A stretch of 64,000 nucleotides of DNA. Origin: an uncultured Clostridia bacterium (GTDB lineage: Bacteria; Bacillota; Clostridia; Oscillospirales; Acutalibacteraceae). Location: NCBI GenBank assembly GCA_944380875.1, contig CALWJA010000099.1:34359-98358 (forward strand). Reading direction: 5' to 3'. Position 1 is the stretch's first letter, and each line of letters opens with the position of its first letter. The notes below the pieces were generated by a model. It searched no databases, was not told where the DNA came from, and worked only from the letters and a program-made list of their open reading frames with translations. The position numbers and the translations under genes were made by a program. Shown piece by piece: positions 26,259 to 35,856 of this stretch.

Positions 26259-26444
26259 ATGAATTTGATTTCTGTGCTGCTCCCCGCCTTCAAAAGCGCT
26301 ATGGGCGAGGTATCGCAGCTGGATATATCCCGTTCCCTGGAATTGATGGGAAAGGGAATGCTGGGAATTCTGGTTGTTATGGTTTTGATCTTTTTGGTGA
26401 TAAAGGGGCTGAATACAGTTACCGGCAGCAAAAAGAAGGACTGA
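26259..26444 (+). CDS. Small OadG-like (decarboxylase gamma) subunit
   Basis: A 61-residue single-span membrane protein: a short N-terminus, a hydrophobic helix at about residues 34-50 (GILVVMVLIFLVIKG), and a Lys-rich cytosolic tail. This matches the anchoring helix of the sodium pump gamma family, but it lacks the longer soluble tail. ATG 26259 follows GGAAAGGA. Its position 119 bases after the beta subunit supports the call; the sequence alone is too short for certainty. Confidence 0.7.
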   Translation: MNLISVLLPAFKSAMGEVSQLDISRSLELMGKGMLGILVVMVLIFLVIKGLNTVTGSKKKD

Positions 26445-26508
26445 TATAGCAGAAGAATTCCGTTTTATGCGTTTTACATGAGAACGTACGGAAACAGTAA
26501 TAATTTAG

Positions 26509-26577
26509 AAAGCCAGAAAGCCTCTCGGTACTCTCGGCCGGCTGGGAAGCCGGGCAGTGCGGAGAGCTTTCGGCTTT
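26509..26577 (+). promoter_or_regulatory. Structured leader before proS
   Basis: A long hairpin: AAAGCC/GGCTTT, GAAAGC/GCTTTC and TCTC/GAGA paired in register with single-base bulges, and an inner perfect hairpin CCGGCT, GGGA, AGCCGG (26538-26553). It ends 33 bases before the proS start and has no T-run. It shows no T-box motif. Role unknown. Confidence 0.5.
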
Positions 26578-26610
26578 GAAATTTCTATGGAAGCTGAGGG
26601 ATCACAAATA

Positions 26611-28050
26611 ATGGCAGAGCAGAAAAAGATGGTAGAAGCCATCACTCCTATGGAGGAGGATTTTGCCAGATGGTATACGGATATCGTAAAAAAAGCGGAA
26701 CTGATGGATTATACCAGTGTCCGCGGTTGTATGGTAATTGAACCTTACGGATACGCGATTTGGGAAAATATTACCCGCTATCTGGATGACCGCTTTAAGG
26801 AATTGGGGCACGAAAATGTTTCCATGCCTCTGTTTATTCCCGAGAGTCTTCTTCAGAAGGAAAAGGATCATGTGGAGGGATTTGCTCCCGAGGTGGCTTG
26901 GGTTACAATGGGCGGCCAGGAAAAGTTGGAAGAACGTCTTTGTGTGCGTCCAACCTCTGAAACGCTGTTCTGCGATCATTACGCTAAGGTGATCCATTCC
27001 TGGCGTGATTTGCCTAAGCTGTATAACCAGTGGTGCAGTGTGGTTCGTTGGGAAAAGACGACCCGTCCCTTCCTGCGTTCTGTTGAATTCCATTGGCAGG
27101 AAGGCCATACCATGCACGAGACCGCGGAAGAGGCTAAGGCGGAAACCGAGCGTATGCTCAATGTTTATGCGGATTTCTGCGAGGAGCAGCTGGCGATCCC
27201 GGTAATCAAGGGACGCAAGACCGATAAAGAAAAATTTGCCGGTGCAGAAGCTACGTATACGATTGAAGCTCTGATGCATGACGGAAAGGCTCTTCAGAGC
27301 GGAACCAGCCATTATTTTGGGGATGGTTTTGCAAAGGCCTTCAACATTACCTTCCAGGGCCGTGACAATTCCCTTCAATATCCTCACCAGACTTCCTGGG
27401 GCATGAGCACCCGTATTATCGGCGGTATCATTATGACCCACGGGGATAACAACGGCCTTGTGCTGCCGCCTGCCGTGGCGCCCATCCAGGTGATTATTCT
27501 TCCTATTGCCCAGCATAAGCCTGGCGTTCTGGATAAGGCTTACGAACTGCGGGATCAGCTGAAAAAGGCCGGTATCCGTGTGAAAGTGGACGACAGCGAT
27601 CAGACACCCGGTTGGAAGTTTGCCCAGTATGAGATGAAGGGCGTTCCGCTGCGCTTGGAGATTGGTCCTAAGGATATGGAGAAAGACCAGTGTGTCCTCG
27701 TCCGCAGGACGGATCGGGAAAAGGTCTTTACACCTCTTGCGAATCTGGAAGAGGCGGTAAAAGAGCAGCTGAAAACTGTTCGCGATCAGATGTATCAAAA
27801 GGCTCTGGAACGTCGGGAGCAGATGACGTATTCAGCGGCTACATTGGAAGAATTGAAGGATATCGCTGAAAACAAACCTGGCTTTATTAAAGCTATGTGG
27901 TGCGGCGATCTGGCCTGCGAGGAAAAATTGAAGGAAGAAGCAGGCGTTACTTCCCGCTGCATGCCCTTTGAACAGGAGCATATAAGCGATACTTGCGTTT
28001 GCTGCGGTAAGCCTGCCAAGACGATGGTGTATTGGGGCAAGGCATATTAA
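26611..28050 (+). CDS. proS: Prolyl-tRNA synthetase, archaeal/eukaryote-like type
   Basis: Class II synthetase charging tRNA-Pro. 479 residues: the short form without the editing insertion of the usual bacterial enzyme. Motif 2 is near [23 protein letters not shown] and motif 3 near [14 protein letters not shown] (each partly quoted); the anticodon-binding domain starts near [11 protein letters not shown]. The C-terminal zinc-type domain has [11 protein letters not shown] and [18 protein letters not shown], with the C-terminal Tyr typical of this group. ATG 26611 follows GAGGG; an upstream ATG at 26587 has no site. Confidence 0.96.
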   Translation: MAEQKKMVEAITPMEEDFARWYTDIVKKAELMDYTSVRGCMVIEPYGYAIWENITRYLDDRFKELGHENVSMPLFIPESLLQKEKDHVEGFAPEVAWVTMGGQEKLEERLCVRPTSETLFCDHYAKVIHSWRDLPKLYNQWCSVVRWEKTTRPFLRSVEFHWQEGHTMHETAEEAKAETERMLNVYADFCEEQLAIPVIKGRKTDKEKFAGAEATYTIEALMHDGKALQSGTSHYFGDGFAKAFNITFQGRDNSLQYPHQTSWGMSTRIIGGIIMTHGDNNGLVLPPAVAPIQVIILPIAQHKPGVLDKAYELRDQLKKAGIRVKVDDSDQTPGWKFAQYEMKGVPLRLEIGPKDMEKDQCVLVRRTDREKVFTPLANLEEAVKEQLKTVRDQMYQKALERREQMTYSAATLEELKDIAENKPGFIKAMWCGDLACEEKLKEEAGVTSRCMPFEQEHISDTCVCCGKPAKTMVYWGKAY

Positions 28051-28065
28051 TAAATATAGGTATAA

Positions 28066-28104
28066 AAAATGTGGAAGCGTTCCAGAGGGGGGCTTCCACA
28101 TTTT
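28066..28104 (+). terminator. Terminator of proS
   Basis: Thirteen-base-pair perfect stem AAAATGTGGAAGC (28066-28078) with GCTTCCACATTTT (28092-28104). The T tract is part of the stem, so it could act in both directions. Confidence 0.7.
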
Positions 28105-28161
28105 GGATATATCTAAAAAAGTGCCGCATGAAAAACTGCGGCAGGGGAGGAGGATACTGCA

Positions 28162-28842
28162 ATGCAGTATGAGATCAAAGGCGGAAATTTGCCGGTTGTG
28201 ATTTGTAATCTGGCTTCCGGCGAGACAATGATTACGGAACGGGGTTCCATGGCATGGATGAGCCCCAATATGAAGATGGAAACAACTTCGGGAGGCTTGG
28301 GAAAGGCCTTTGGCCGCATGTTTTCAGGGGAGGCTATATTCCAAAACCGGTATACGGCTATGGGCGGCGCGGGTATGATCGCCTTTGCTTCCAGTTTTCC
28401 GGGCACTATCCGGCCTCTGCAGATTACTCCATCGGAAAGTATAATTTGCCAAAAGACGGCTTTTTTGGCCAGCGAGGCAGGGGTGGAACTCTCCGTCCAT
28501 TTTCGCAAGAAACTGGGATCCGGATTTTTCGGCGGTGAAGGTTTTATCATGCAGAAGCTTTCCGGAAACGGTACGGCTTTCATTGAGATAGACGGTTCTG
28601 CCATAGAGTATGAGTTGCTGCCCGGCCAGAGCATTGTGGTGGATACAGGCTACTTGGCGGCGATGTCTGAAAGCTGCACCATGGATATCCAATCTGTACC
28701 GGGAATCAAAAATGCACTGTTCGGCGGTGAAGGGCTTTTTAACACGGTGATTACCGGCCCCGGCAAAGTAATTCTTCAGAGTATGCCCCTGAACACGGTG
28801 GCGGCTACTCTCCGCCCCTTCTTCCCCACAGGAAATAATTAA
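28162..28842 (+). CDS. AIM24 / TIGR00266 family protein
   Basis: 226-residue protein of the AIM24 family, which is all-beta and of unknown bacterial function. Recognised from the N-terminal IKGGNLPVVICNLASGETMITERGSMAWM region, GGLGKAFGRMFSGE, and the Gly-rich FFGGEGFIMQKLSGNG motif (pieces only). No signal peptide and no membrane helices. The ATG follows GGGAGGAGG. It is a single gene between proS and the ribosomal operon. Confidence 0.88.
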   Translation: MQYEIKGGNLPVVICNLASGETMITERGSMAWMSPNMKMETTSGGLGKAFGRMFSGEAIFQNRYTAMGGAGMIAFASSFPGTIRPLQITPSESIICQKTAFLASEAGVELSVHFRKKLGSGFFGGEGFIMQKLSGNGTAFIEIDGSAIEYELLPGQSIVVDTGYLAAMSESCTMDIQSVPGIKNALFGGEGLFNTVITGPGKVILQSMPLNTVAATLRPFFPTGNN

Positions 28843-29023
28843 CGAAGAGAATGTCTATCCCTTTTGGCAAAACACAGGGCGGAATACACAAAAAAATCAG
28901 CAGAGTTCTGTGAATTGTATGGGGTATTCCCGGAATATTCCGCTTTGTAGGATGATCCAAAGGGGATAGATATATTGCATAAAAATTAATAGAAAATTTC
29001 TGGCAAAAAAGAGAAAATAAGTG

Positions 29024-29052
29024 TTGCAATTCCTAGGCACCTATGGTATTAT
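29024..29052 (+). promoter_or_regulatory. Promoter of the S10 ribosomal operon
   Basis: TTGCAA (29024-29029), a 17-base spacer and TATTAT (29047-29052); an overlapping TATAAT at 29050-29055 would give a 20-base spacer. A leader of about 280 bases follows before rpsJ. Confidence 0.65.
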
Positions 29053-29058
29053 AATTGA

Positions 29059-29339
29059 GCGTGACTGCGACAGATATGCGTTGAAGCGGGAGGTTGCGGC
29101 TGAAACAGGCCGGTTTTTCCGTGGAGTATGTCCGATTTTAAACCGGGCGACAGATATTTTGAGCGCTGAAGAATACAGGGTTGCTATTCTATGCGTTCAG
29201 ACGTTTTTTGTGCCTAACACCCGGATTTAACTTGCGAAAAGTCGAATCCGGTTTTTCAATGTCCGGATGCGAAACACCCGGGACCGTGTGCGGAAATGAA
29301 AAACGTCGCCCGCCAACTACAACAAGGAGGCGATCAAAA
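29059..29339 (+). promoter_or_regulatory. S10 operon leader with two terminator-like hairpins
   Basis: Hairpin 1: CTGAA-GAATA (29166-29175) with TATTC (29185-29189) and TTCAG (29196-29200), followed by ACGTTTTTT (T-run 29204-29209). Hairpin 2: CCGGATT (29221-29227) with AATCCGG (29245-29251), then TTTTTC. ATCCGG of hairpin 2 can also pair with a second CCGGAT at 29263-29268, so two exclusive folds are possible. This suggests transcription attenuation in the leader, as E. coli L4 does at its own S10 leader, but the ligand here is unknown. Confidence 0.55.
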
Positions 29340-29651
29340 GTGGCAGTCAAAGAAAAAATCAGGATAAGAATCAAAGGGTATGATCATCAGTTGGTGGATC
29401 AGTCCGCTGAGAAGATCGTAGCAACTGCAAAGCGTACCGGTGCTCGTGTAAGTGGACCTGTTCCGCTGCCTACCGAGAAGCAGGTTGTCACCATCCTGCG
29501 CGCTGTTCATAAGTATAAGGACAGCCGTGAGCAGTTCGAAATGCGCACCCATAAGAGACTTATCGACATCCTCAGACCTTCCAACAAAACCGTTAAGGCT
29601 TTGATGGATCTTGAACTCCCTGCCGGCGTTGAAATCGAAATCAAGCTCTAA
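29340..29651 (+). CDS. rpsJ: 30S ribosomal protein S10
   Basis: 103 residues; part of the 30S head, and also NusE in antitermination complexes. Typical sequence [21 protein letters not shown] and [12 protein letters not shown]. It starts with GTG at 29340 behind AAGGAGG; the longer frame back to 29181 covers the leader hairpins and is not coding. First gene of the fused S10-spc-alpha operon. Confidence 0.97.
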   Translation: MAVKEKIRIRIKGYDHQLVDQSAEKIVATAKRTGARVSGPVPLPTEKQVVTILRAVHKYKDSREQFEMRTHKRLIDILRPSNKTVKALMDLELPAGVEIEIKL

Positions 29652-29692
29652 TGCTTGTCTTTTGATTTGAACCAACCTGCGGACGAGGTCAT

Positions 29693-29708
29693 GTTGGCGA
29701 AAGCCAAC
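29693..29708 (+). other. GNRA stem-loop between rpsJ and rplC
   Basis: GTTGGC, GAAA loop, GCCAAC. It sits in an 86-base spacer, longer than most in this operon. An alternative partner CCAAC lies at 29672-29676. Role unknown. Confidence 0.5.
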
Positions 29709-29737
29709 CAATAACCTGCATAGGAGGTAAATGAAAC

Positions 29738-30370
29738 ATGCAAAAAGGTATCATCGGCAAGAAGATCGGCATGACCCAGATCTTCGATGAGAAGGGCAAT
29801 GTGGTTCCTGTAACCGTCATTGAAGCTGGCCCCTGCGTAATTGCTCAGAAAAAGACCGTTGAAAACGACGGCTATGCAGCAGTGCAGATGGGTTACGGCG
29901 ATATGAAGGCCAGCAAGGTAAACAAGCCCATGAAAGGTCACTTTGACAAAGGCGATGTTGCTCCCAAGAGAACCTTGAAGGAATTCCGTCTGGAGAATAC
30001 AGATGCTTACAATGTAGGCGATCTGGTAAAGGCCGACGTATTCGCTGAGGGCGACAAGATCGACGTTACCGCTGTTAGCAAAGGTAAAGGCTATGCTGGC
30101 GTTATTAAGCGCTGGAATGCACACCGTTTGAAGGAAACTCATGGTTCCGGCCCTGTGGCCCGTCATGCTGGTTCCAATGGCGCAAACTCCGATCCTTCCA
30201 GAGTGTTCAAGGGCAAGAAGCTGCCCGGCCATCTGGGTGCCGAACAGGTTACTGTTCAGAACCTGACTGTGGTCAAAGTAGATGCTGAAAACAATCTCAT
30301 CGCCGTAAAGGGCGCCGTTCCCGGCCCTAAAGGCGGCGTCGTTGTCGTGCGCGACAGCGTCAAGGCGTAA
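29738..30370 (+). CDS. rplC: 50S ribosomal protein L3
   Basis: 210 residues. Binds the 3' region of 23S rRNA early in 50S assembly, with a long loop reaching the peptidyl transferase centre. Signatures are [15 protein letters not shown], and [13 protein letters not shown] with the [12 protein letters not shown] loop. The ATG follows AGGAGG. Followed by rplD after 17 bases. Confidence 0.98.
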   Translation: MQKGIIGKKIGMTQIFDEKGNVVPVTVIEAGPCVIAQKKTVENDGYAAVQMGYGDMKASKVNKPMKGHFDKGDVAPKRTLKEFRLENTDAYNVGDLVKADVFAEGDKIDVTAVSKGKGYAGVIKRWNAHRLKETHGSGPVARHAGSNGANSDPSRVFKGKKLPGHLGAEQVTVQNLTVVKVDAENNLIAVKGAVPGPKGGVVVVRDSVKA

Positions 30371-30387
30371 GGGAAGGAGGAAATAGA

Positions 30388-31011
30388 ATGCCTAAGGTAG
30401 CAGTACTTGATATGGCTGGCAAGGAAGTAGGCCAGATCGAACTCAGCGAAGCTGTTTTCGGAGTAGAGCCCAATTCCTCTGTTATGCTTCATATGGTAAA
30501 GAATTATCTGGCTAATCAGCGGCAGGGCACACAGTCCGCACTGACCCGCGCTGAAGTTTCCGGCGGCGGCAGAAAGCCCTGGAGACAGAAGGGTACCGGC
30601 CACGCAAGACAGGGTTCCACCCGCGCTCCCCAGTGGACGCATGGCGGCATCGTGTTTGCTCCCAAGCCCCGCGATTACAGATATACAGTAAACAAAAAAG
30701 TCAGACGTCTGGCTATGAAATCGGCTCTCTCCTCTAAGGTGCTGGACAGCGATATGATCGTTCTGGATGCACTGACCATGGAGGAATACAAAACCAAGAC
30801 CATCGCTTCCATGCTGAAAGCTCTTGGTTCCGAGAAAAAGGCTCTGATCGTTCTCCCCAAGGTGGATGAGAAGGTCATCGCTTCTGCGAAAAACATCCCG
30901 GGCGTAAAGACTGCATTGGCCAACACCCTGAACGTATACGACATTCTGAACGCCGATAAATTTATCGTTGTGAAGGATGCGGTTGCTCAGATCGAGGAGG
31001 TGTATGCATAA
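30388..31011 (+). CDS. rplD: 50S ribosomal protein L4
   Basis: 207 residues. Exit-tunnel protein; in E. coli L4 represses its own S10 operon. The extended loop is [19 protein letters not shown]. The stop overlaps the rplW start (TAATG), so translation is coupled. Whether it controls the leader at 29.06-29.34 kb is inference only. Confidence 0.98.
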   Translation: MPKVAVLDMAGKEVGQIELSEAVFGVEPNSSVMLHMVKNYLANQRQGTQSALTRAEVSGGGRKPWRQKGTGHARQGSTRAPQWTHGGIVFAPKPRDYRYTVNKKVRRLAMKSALSSKVLDSDMIVLDALTMEEYKTKTIASMLKALGSEKKALIVLPKVDEKVIASAKNIPGVKTALANTLNVYDILNADKFIVVKDAVAQIEEVYA

Positions 31012-31301
31012 TGGCAGCACAGGATATCGTTATCCGCCCCATTATCACGGAAAAGAGCATGAGTGGCATCGCCGCAAAGAAATACACCTTTGAGGTTGCC
31101 AAGAATGCTACAAAAATTGATATTGCCAGAGCGGTGGAAGAGCTCTTCGGCGTGAAGGTTACAAAGGTAAACACCTTGCATGTGCGCGGCCATCTGCGCC
31201 GCCAGGGCCGTTTCCAGGGATATACTTCTTCCTGGAAGAAGGCTGTTGTAACCCTCTCTGAGGACAGCAAAGCCATCGAATTCTTCGAAGGCATGATGTA
31301 A
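31011..31301 (+). CDS. rplW: 50S ribosomal protein L23
   Basis: 96 residues at the tunnel exit, a docking site for trigger factor and SRP. Signatures are [11 protein letters not shown] near the start (here [15 protein letters not shown]) and [21 protein letters not shown]. One-base overlap with rplD. It is followed by an unusual 130-base structured spacer. Confidence 0.97.
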   Translation: MAAQDIVIRPIITEKSMSGIAAKKYTFEVAKNATKIDIARAVEELFGVKVTKVNTLHVRGHLRRQGRFQGYTSSWKKAVVTLSEDSKAIEFFEGMM

Positions 31302-31431
31302 GCCGGGCAAAAGCCTGGAAACAGGGTCGGCTGCGAAAAGCCTGCCCGCTTGATTTGGCGGAATTCCGCCAAAGGCATGGATGGGGAATTGGCAGTTCCC
31401 CGCAAAGCCATCATGAGGAGTGTGAAACCGT
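31302..31431 (+). other. Long structured spacer between rplW and rplB
   Basis: A 130-base gap where other spacers in this operon are mostly under 30. It holds CCTGGAAACAGG (31314-31325) inside AGCCG/CGGCT arms, CGGGCA (31303-31308) with TGCCCG (31343-31348), a 20-base perfect palindrome (31354-31373, arms TTTGGCGGAA), and GGGGAA (31383-31388) with TTCCCC (31396-31401). No ORF, no T-run. Confidence 0.6.
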
Positions 31432-32265
31432 ATGCCTATTATTAATTATAAACCTACCACGGCTTCCAGACGTAACATGTCCGTTACGGATTACTCCGGT
31501 CTTTCCAAAGTTGCTCCTGAAAAGAGCCTGCTGGCTCCTCTGAGCAATAAGTCCGGACGCAACAGCTACGGCAGGATCACCGTTCGCCATCGCGGCGGCG
31601 GAAACCGCAAGAAGTATCGTATCATCGACTTCAAGCGTCAGAAATTTGATGTACCCGCAACCGTGCTCACTCTGGAGTACGACCCCAACCGTTCCGCTTT
31701 CATCGCTCTGATTCAGTATGAAGACGGCGAAAAGAGCTACATCATCGCTCCTAACGGCCTTAAGGTCGGCGACGTTGTGGTAGCTGGCGAAACGGCTGAT
31801 ATTAAGCCCGGCAACGCACTGCCGCTGAACAACATCCCCGTTGGTACTTTCCTCCACAACGTTGAACTGTATCCCGGCAAGGGCGCACAGCTTGCCCGTG
31901 CTGCTGGCAACATGGCTCAGCTTATGGCTAAGGAAAATGGAATGGCTCTTCTCCGCTTGCCTTCCGGCGAACTGCGGAATGTGAGTGTAAACTGCATGGC
32001 TACCATCGGCCAGGTCAGCAACATCGACCACGAGAATGTGAAGATCGGTAAGGCTGGCAGAAAGCGTCATATGGGTTGGAGACCTACCGTGCGCGGTTCT
32101 GTTATGAACCCGAACGACCATCCCCACGGCGGTGGCGAAGGTAAATCTCCGATTGGTCACCCCGGTCCTCTGACTCCCTGGGGCAAACCCGCTCTGGGCT
32201 ACAAGACCCGTGCCCATCACAACCGTTCTGATAAGTTTATTGTCAGACGCAGAAATGGCAAATAA
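31432..32265 (+). CDS. rplB: 50S ribosomal protein L2
   Basis: 277 residues; binds 23S rRNA and is needed for subunit joining and peptidyl transfer. Signatures are [21 protein letters not shown] (split) and the C-terminal [14 protein letters not shown] with the conserved histidine. The ATG follows GAGGAG. Confidence 0.98.
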   Translation: MPIINYKPTTASRRNMSVTDYSGLSKVAPEKSLLAPLSNKSGRNSYGRITVRHRGGGNRKKYRIIDFKRQKFDVPATVLTLEYDPNRSAFIALIQYEDGEKSYIIAPNGLKVGDVVVAGETADIKPGNALPLNNIPVGTFLHNVELYPGKGAQLARAAGNMAQLMAKENGMALLRLPSGELRNVSVNCMATIGQVSNIDHENVKIGKAGRKRHMGWRPTVRGSVMNPNDHPHGGGEGKSPIGHPGPLTPWGKPALGYKTRAHHNRSDKFIVRRRNGK

Positions 32266-32291
32266 GGTGTACAGAAAGGAGCTTGTAAATT

Positions 32292-32567
32292 ATGAGCAGA
32301 AGCGTTAAAAAGGGTCCTTATGTACAGCCTGTGCTGCTGAAAAGGATTCAGGAAATGAATGCAGCCGGCGAAAAGAAGATCGTTAAGACCTGGAGCAGGG
32401 CTTCCGTCATCTTCCCGGATTTCGTCGGTCATACGATCGCCGTTCACGACGGCCGTAAGCATGTTCCGGTATACGTTACAGAAGATATGGTAGGCCACCG
32501 GCTCGGCGAATTTGCGCCGACCAGAACCTTCAAAGGGCACGCTGGATCCAAGACCAGCGGCAGATAA
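32292..32567 (+). CDS. rpsS: 30S ribosomal protein S19
   Basis: 91 residues; 30S head protein that forms a complex with S13 at the subunit interface. Signatures are [33 protein letters not shown] and [16 protein letters not shown]. The ATG follows GAAAGGAG. Confidence 0.98.
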   Translation: MSRSVKKGPYVQPVLLKRIQEMNAAGEKKIVKTWSRASVIFPDFVGHTIAVHDGRKHVPVYVTEDMVGHRLGEFAPTRTFKGHAGSKTSGR

Positions 32568-32588
32568 CGGCCGAAAGGAGTGTATAGC

Positions 32589-32924
32589 ATGGAAGCAAGG
32601 GCAGAATTGAAATACGCCCGTATTTCTCCCCGAAAAGTATCAATTGTGCTGGATCTGATCCGCAATAAGCCCGTCGATCTGGCTATGGCTATCCTCAAGC
32701 ACACGCCTAAGGCCGCCTGCGAGTATCTCGAGAAGCTCTTGAAGTCGGCTGTGGCTAACGCTGAGAATAATCACAATATGGATGTCACCAAGCTGTATGT
32801 AGCAGAATGCTACGTTGGACCTGGCCCCATCCTCAAGCGTATCCGTCCCAGAGCACAGGGCCGTGCGTTCCGTATCGATAAGAGGACTTCGCACATCACT
32901 CTGGTGCTCAAAGAAAAAGAGTAA
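32589..32924 (+). CDS. rplV: 50S ribosomal protein L22
   Basis: 111 residues; its beta-hairpin lines the exit tunnel, where macrolide resistance changes occur. Signatures are [18 protein letters not shown] and [21 protein letters not shown] choose ATG 32589, eight bases after AAAGGAG, over GTG 32580, which overlaps that site. Confidence 0.97.
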   Translation: MEARAELKYARISPRKVSIVLDLIRNKPVDLAMAILKHTPKAACEYLEKLLKSAVANAENNHNMDVTKLYVAECYVGPGPILKRIRPRAQGRAFRIDKRTSHITLVLKEKE

Positions 32925-32941
32925 GCTGAAGGAGGTAAATT

Positions 32942-33610
32942 ATGGGCCAGAAAGTTAATCCGCACGGTATCCGTGTTGGCGTAATCAAGAATTGGGATTC
33001 CCGCTGGTTCGCGAAGAAAGCTGACTTCGGTAACACCCTCGTCGAGGATTACAACCTCCGCAAGGTGCTCAAGAAGCAGCTGGGCGCAGCAGGCGTTCCG
33101 AAGATCGAAATTGAGCGCGACGCTTCCCGCGTGCGCATTCACATTCATTGCGCAAAACCCGGCATGGTCATCGGCAAGGGCGGCGCTGAAATCGAGAAAC
33201 TCCGTGTGCAGTGCGAAGGCATTCTGAAGAAGCCTGTTGCCATCAATATCGTGGAAGTAAAAAACCCCGATTTGAACGCACAGCTGGTAGCTGAAAACAT
33301 TGCCCAGCAGCTGGAGAAGAGAATTTCTTTCCGCCGCGCTATGAAGCTTTGCATCGGCCGTGCTATGAAGCTGGGTGCAAAAGGTATCAAGACCCAGGTA
33401 TCCGGTCGTCTTGGCGGCGCTGAAATCGCCAGAACCGAGCAGTATCACGACGGTACTATTCCGCTGCAGACCCTGAGAGCGGATATCGATTATGGTTTTG
33501 CCGAGGCTGCTACTACCTATGGCCGCATCGGTGTTAAAGTTTGGATTTACAGGGGCGAGGTTCTTCACCAGGCCGTAAGCAAGCCCCGCAGGGAAGGAGG
33601 CAGTAAATAA
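32942..33610 (+). CDS. rpsC: 30S ribosomal protein S3
   Basis: 222 residues; lines the mRNA entry channel. It starts [20 protein letters not shown], has a KH domain with [12 protein letters not shown], and a C-terminal domain ending with VWIYRGEV. The ATG follows AAGGAGG. The stop overlaps the rplP start by one base. Confidence 0.98.
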   Translation: MGQKVNPHGIRVGVIKNWDSRWFAKKADFGNTLVEDYNLRKVLKKQLGAAGVPKIEIERDASRVRIHIHCAKPGMVIGKGGAEIEKLRVQCEGILKKPVAINIVEVKNPDLNAQLVAENIAQQLEKRISFRRAMKLCIGRAMKLGAKGIKTQVSGRLGGAEIARTEQYHDGTIPLQTLRADIDYGFAEAATTYGRIGVKVWIYRGEVLHQAVSKPRREGGSK

Positions 33611-34035
33611 TGCTGTTGCCTAAGCGTGTAAAATACCGCCGTGTGCATCGTGGACGTATGACCGGTAAAGCATATCGCGGCAATACTGTCACCTATGGTG
33701 ATTTTGGTCTCCAGGCTCTGGAGCCTGCATGGATTACTTCCAACCAGATCGAAGCAGCTCGTGTCGCTATGACTCGTTACTGCAAACGTTTCGGTAAGGT
33801 ATGGATCAAAATTTTCCCCGACAAGCCCATCACCGAAAAGCCTGCTGAAACCCGCATGGGTTCCGGTAAAGGTTCTCCGGAATACTGGGTGGCTGTCGTT
33901 AAGCCCGGCAGAGTAATGTTCGAAATCGGCGGCGTTGCAGAAGAGACCGCAAGGGAAGCCCTTCGTCTGGCTGCACATAAGCTGCCCATCAGATGCAAGT
34001 TTGTAACTAAGGAAGAAACGGGGGTTGAGCAGTAA
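33610..34035 (+). CDS. rplP: 50S ribosomal protein L16
   Basis: 141 residues; contacts the A-site tRNA and the peptidyl transferase region. Signatures are [14 protein letters not shown], the [26 protein letters not shown] loop (partly quoted) and the C-terminal LPIRCKFV. It overlaps rpsC and rpmC by one base each. Confidence 0.98.
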   Translation: MLLPKRVKYRRVHRGRMTGKAYRGNTVTYGDFGLQALEPAWITSNQIEAARVAMTRYCKRFGKVWIKIFPDKPITEKPAETRMGSGKGSPEYWVAVVKPGRVMFEIGGVAEETAREALRLAAHKLPIRCKFVTKEETGVEQ

Positions 34036-34241
34036 TGAGGGCCTCAGAAGTCAGAGAAATGACAACCGCAGAGCTTGAGAGCAAGCTTAAAGACCTCAAG
34101 GCCGAGCTCTTCAATCTGCGTTTTCAGCTTGCAATCAATCAGCTCGATAACCCGATGCGCATCTCCGCTGTGAAGAAGGATATCGCCCGCGTAAAGACTA
34201 TTCTCCGCGAGAACGAGATCAAAAACAGCGCTAACGCGTAA
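34035..34241 (+). CDS. rpmC: 50S ribosomal protein L29
   Basis: 68 residues, helical hairpin near the tunnel exit. Signatures are [20 protein letters not shown] and a [15 protein letters not shown] segment with the conserved arginine. It overlaps rplP by one base. Confidence 0.97.
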   Translation: MRASEVREMTTAELESKLKDLKAELFNLRFQLAINQLDNPMRISAVKKDIARVKTILRENEIKNSANA

Positions 34242-34259
34242 CGGAAGGAGGACTAGGCT

Positions 34260-34517
34260 GTGAGCGACAGAAACATGAGAAAATCTGCAGTGGGCAAAGT
34301 TGTCAGCGATAAGATGGACAAGACGATTGTTGTCGCCATCGAAGACAGCGTTAAGCATCCGCTGTATAAAAAGATTATCAAGCGTACCGTTAAGTTTAAG
34401 GCGCATGACGAGAACAACGAGTGCAAGGCCGGCGACCGTGTGCGTATTATGGAGACCCGTCCTCTTTCCAAAGATAAGAGATGGCGTCTTGTAGAGATCA
34501 TCGAGAAAGCGAAATAA
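34260..34517 (+). CDS. rpsQ: 30S ribosomal protein S17
   Basis: 85 residues; binds 16S rRNA helix 11 early in assembly. Signatures are [17 protein letters not shown] and [23 protein letters not shown] start behind GGAAGGAGG. Confidence 0.97.
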   Translation: MSDRNMRKSAVGKVVSDKMDKTIVVAIEDSVKHPLYKKIIKRTVKFKAHDENNECKAGDRVRIMETRPLSKDKRWRLVEIIEKAK

Positions 34518-34554
34518 AGTTTTTCGCAATAGAGCGAGTTAGGAGGAATGGACT

Positions 34555-34923
34555 GTGATTCAACAGCAGACCTACCTGAAAGTTGCCGACAACACCGGCG
34601 CGAAGGAGCTTATGTGCATCCGCGTTCTCGGCGGCACCGGCAGAAGGTATGCCAATATTGGCGACGTGGTGGTGGCTAGCGTGAAGAAAGCAGCCCCCGG
34701 CGGCCAGGTTAAAAAGGGCGACGTTGTGAAGGCAGTAGTTGTTCGTACTGCATCCGGTGTTCGCCGTGACGACGGCACCTACATCCGTTTTGATGAAAAC
34801 GCCGCCGTTATCATCAGAGAAGATAAGAACCCCAGAGGCACTCGTATCTTTGGGCCTGTTGCCAGAGAGTTGCGCGACAAGGACTATATGAAGATTCTGA
34901 GCCTTGCCCCTGAAGTGCTTTGA
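34555..34923 (+). CDS. rplN: 50S ribosomal protein L14
   Basis: 122 residues; forms the intersubunit bridge with L19. Signatures are [20 protein letters not shown] and [23 protein letters not shown] start at 34555 behind AGGAGG. The first gene of what is the spc operon in E. coli, here continuous with the S10 genes. Confidence 0.98.
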   Translation: MIQQQTYLKVADNTGAKELMCIRVLGGTGRRYANIGDVVVASVKKAAPGGQVKKGDVVKAVVVRTASGVRRDDGTYIRFDENAAVIIREDKNPRGTRIFGPVARELRDKDYMKILSLAPEVL

Positions 34924-34938
34924 TGGAGGTGTTCACTG

Positions 34939-35286
34939 ATGAGTAAGGTTCATGTAAAAGTGGGTGACACCGTCATCCTGCGCGTTGGCGATTACAATGA
35001 CAAGTTCGAAAAGGAAGGCAAGCGCCGTACCGGCAAGGTTTTGGCTGTTAGCCCCAAAGAAGGCAAAGTTATTGTAGAGGGCATCAACAAGGTTAAGAAG
35101 CATGTGAAACCCCGCAAGATGGGCGAGCAGGGCGGTATCGTGGAAGCAGAGGCCGCTATTTATTCCAGCAAGGTGCAGATTGTCTGCCCCCGCTGCGGAA
35201 AGCCCACCCGTGTAGGCCATAAGATTTATGAGGACGGCAAAAAGGGACGCATTTGCAGAAAATGCGGCGAGACGCTGGACGCATAA
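34939..35286 (+). CDS. rplX: 50S ribosomal protein L24
   Basis: 115 residues; assembly initiator with a KOW motif at the N-terminus (KRRTGKVLAVSPKEGKVIVEG). The C-terminal part carries CPRCGKPTRVGHKI and CRKCGETL, a four-cysteine zinc site seen in many but not all L24 proteins. Confidence 0.97.
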   Translation: MSKVHVKVGDTVILRVGDYNDKFEKEGKRRTGKVLAVSPKEGKVIVEGINKVKKHVKPRKMGEQGGIVEAEAAIYSSKVQIVCPRCGKPTRVGHKIYEDGKKGRICRKCGETLDA

Positions 35287-35304
35287 TAAGGGAGGGAAAA
35301 ACGA

Positions 35305-35844
35305 ATGGCAAGATTGAAAGATATGTATAAAGCCGATGTTGCACCTGCCTTGATGAAGAAATTTTCCTATAAGAGCGTCATGCAGATCCCGAAGCTGGAA
35401 AAGATTGTAATCAATGTAGGAGCCGGCGAGGCTAAAGAAAACGCCAAAGCAATTGATGCCATCAGCACGGATCTGGCTGCTATTACCGGCCAGAAGCCCC
35501 AGGTTTGCAAAGCGAAGAAATCCGTTGCAAACTTTAAGCTCCGTGAAGGCATGAATATCGGCGTTAAGGTAACCCTGAGAGGCGACCGTATGTATGAGTT
35601 TATGGATCGGCTCTTTAACGTAGCGCTTCCCCGCGTAAGAGACTTCAGAGGCATCAACCCCAACTCTTTTGACGGCCGCGGCAATTATAACATGGGCATC
35701 AAAGAGCAGCTGATCTTCCCCGAGATCGATTACGATAAGATCGATAAGGTGCGCGGAATGGATATCTGCTTCGTCACCACTGCGAAAACCGATGAGGAAT
35801 CCAGAGAGCTTCTCACTCTCATGGGCGCCCCGTTTGCGAAATAA
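35305..35844 (+). CDS. rplE: 50S ribosomal protein L5
   Basis: 179 residues; binds 5S rRNA and contacts the P-site tRNA. Signatures are [38 protein letters not shown] and [19 protein letters not shown]. The ATG follows GGGAGGG. Confidence 0.98.
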   Translation: MARLKDMYKADVAPALMKKFSYKSVMQIPKLEKIVINVGAGEAKENAKAIDAISTDLAAITGQKPQVCKAKKSVANFKLREGMNIGVKVTLRGDRMYEFMDRLFNVALPRVRDFRGINPNSFDGRGNYNMGIKEQLIFPEIDYDKIDKVRGMDICFVTTAKTDEESRELLTLMGAPFAK

Positions 35845-35856
35845 GGAGGGATTATT

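Noticed and set aside
26445..26610. T-box leader before proS
   Set aside because: No AGTGGTACCGCG-like T-box sequence, no specifier landmarks and no terminator.
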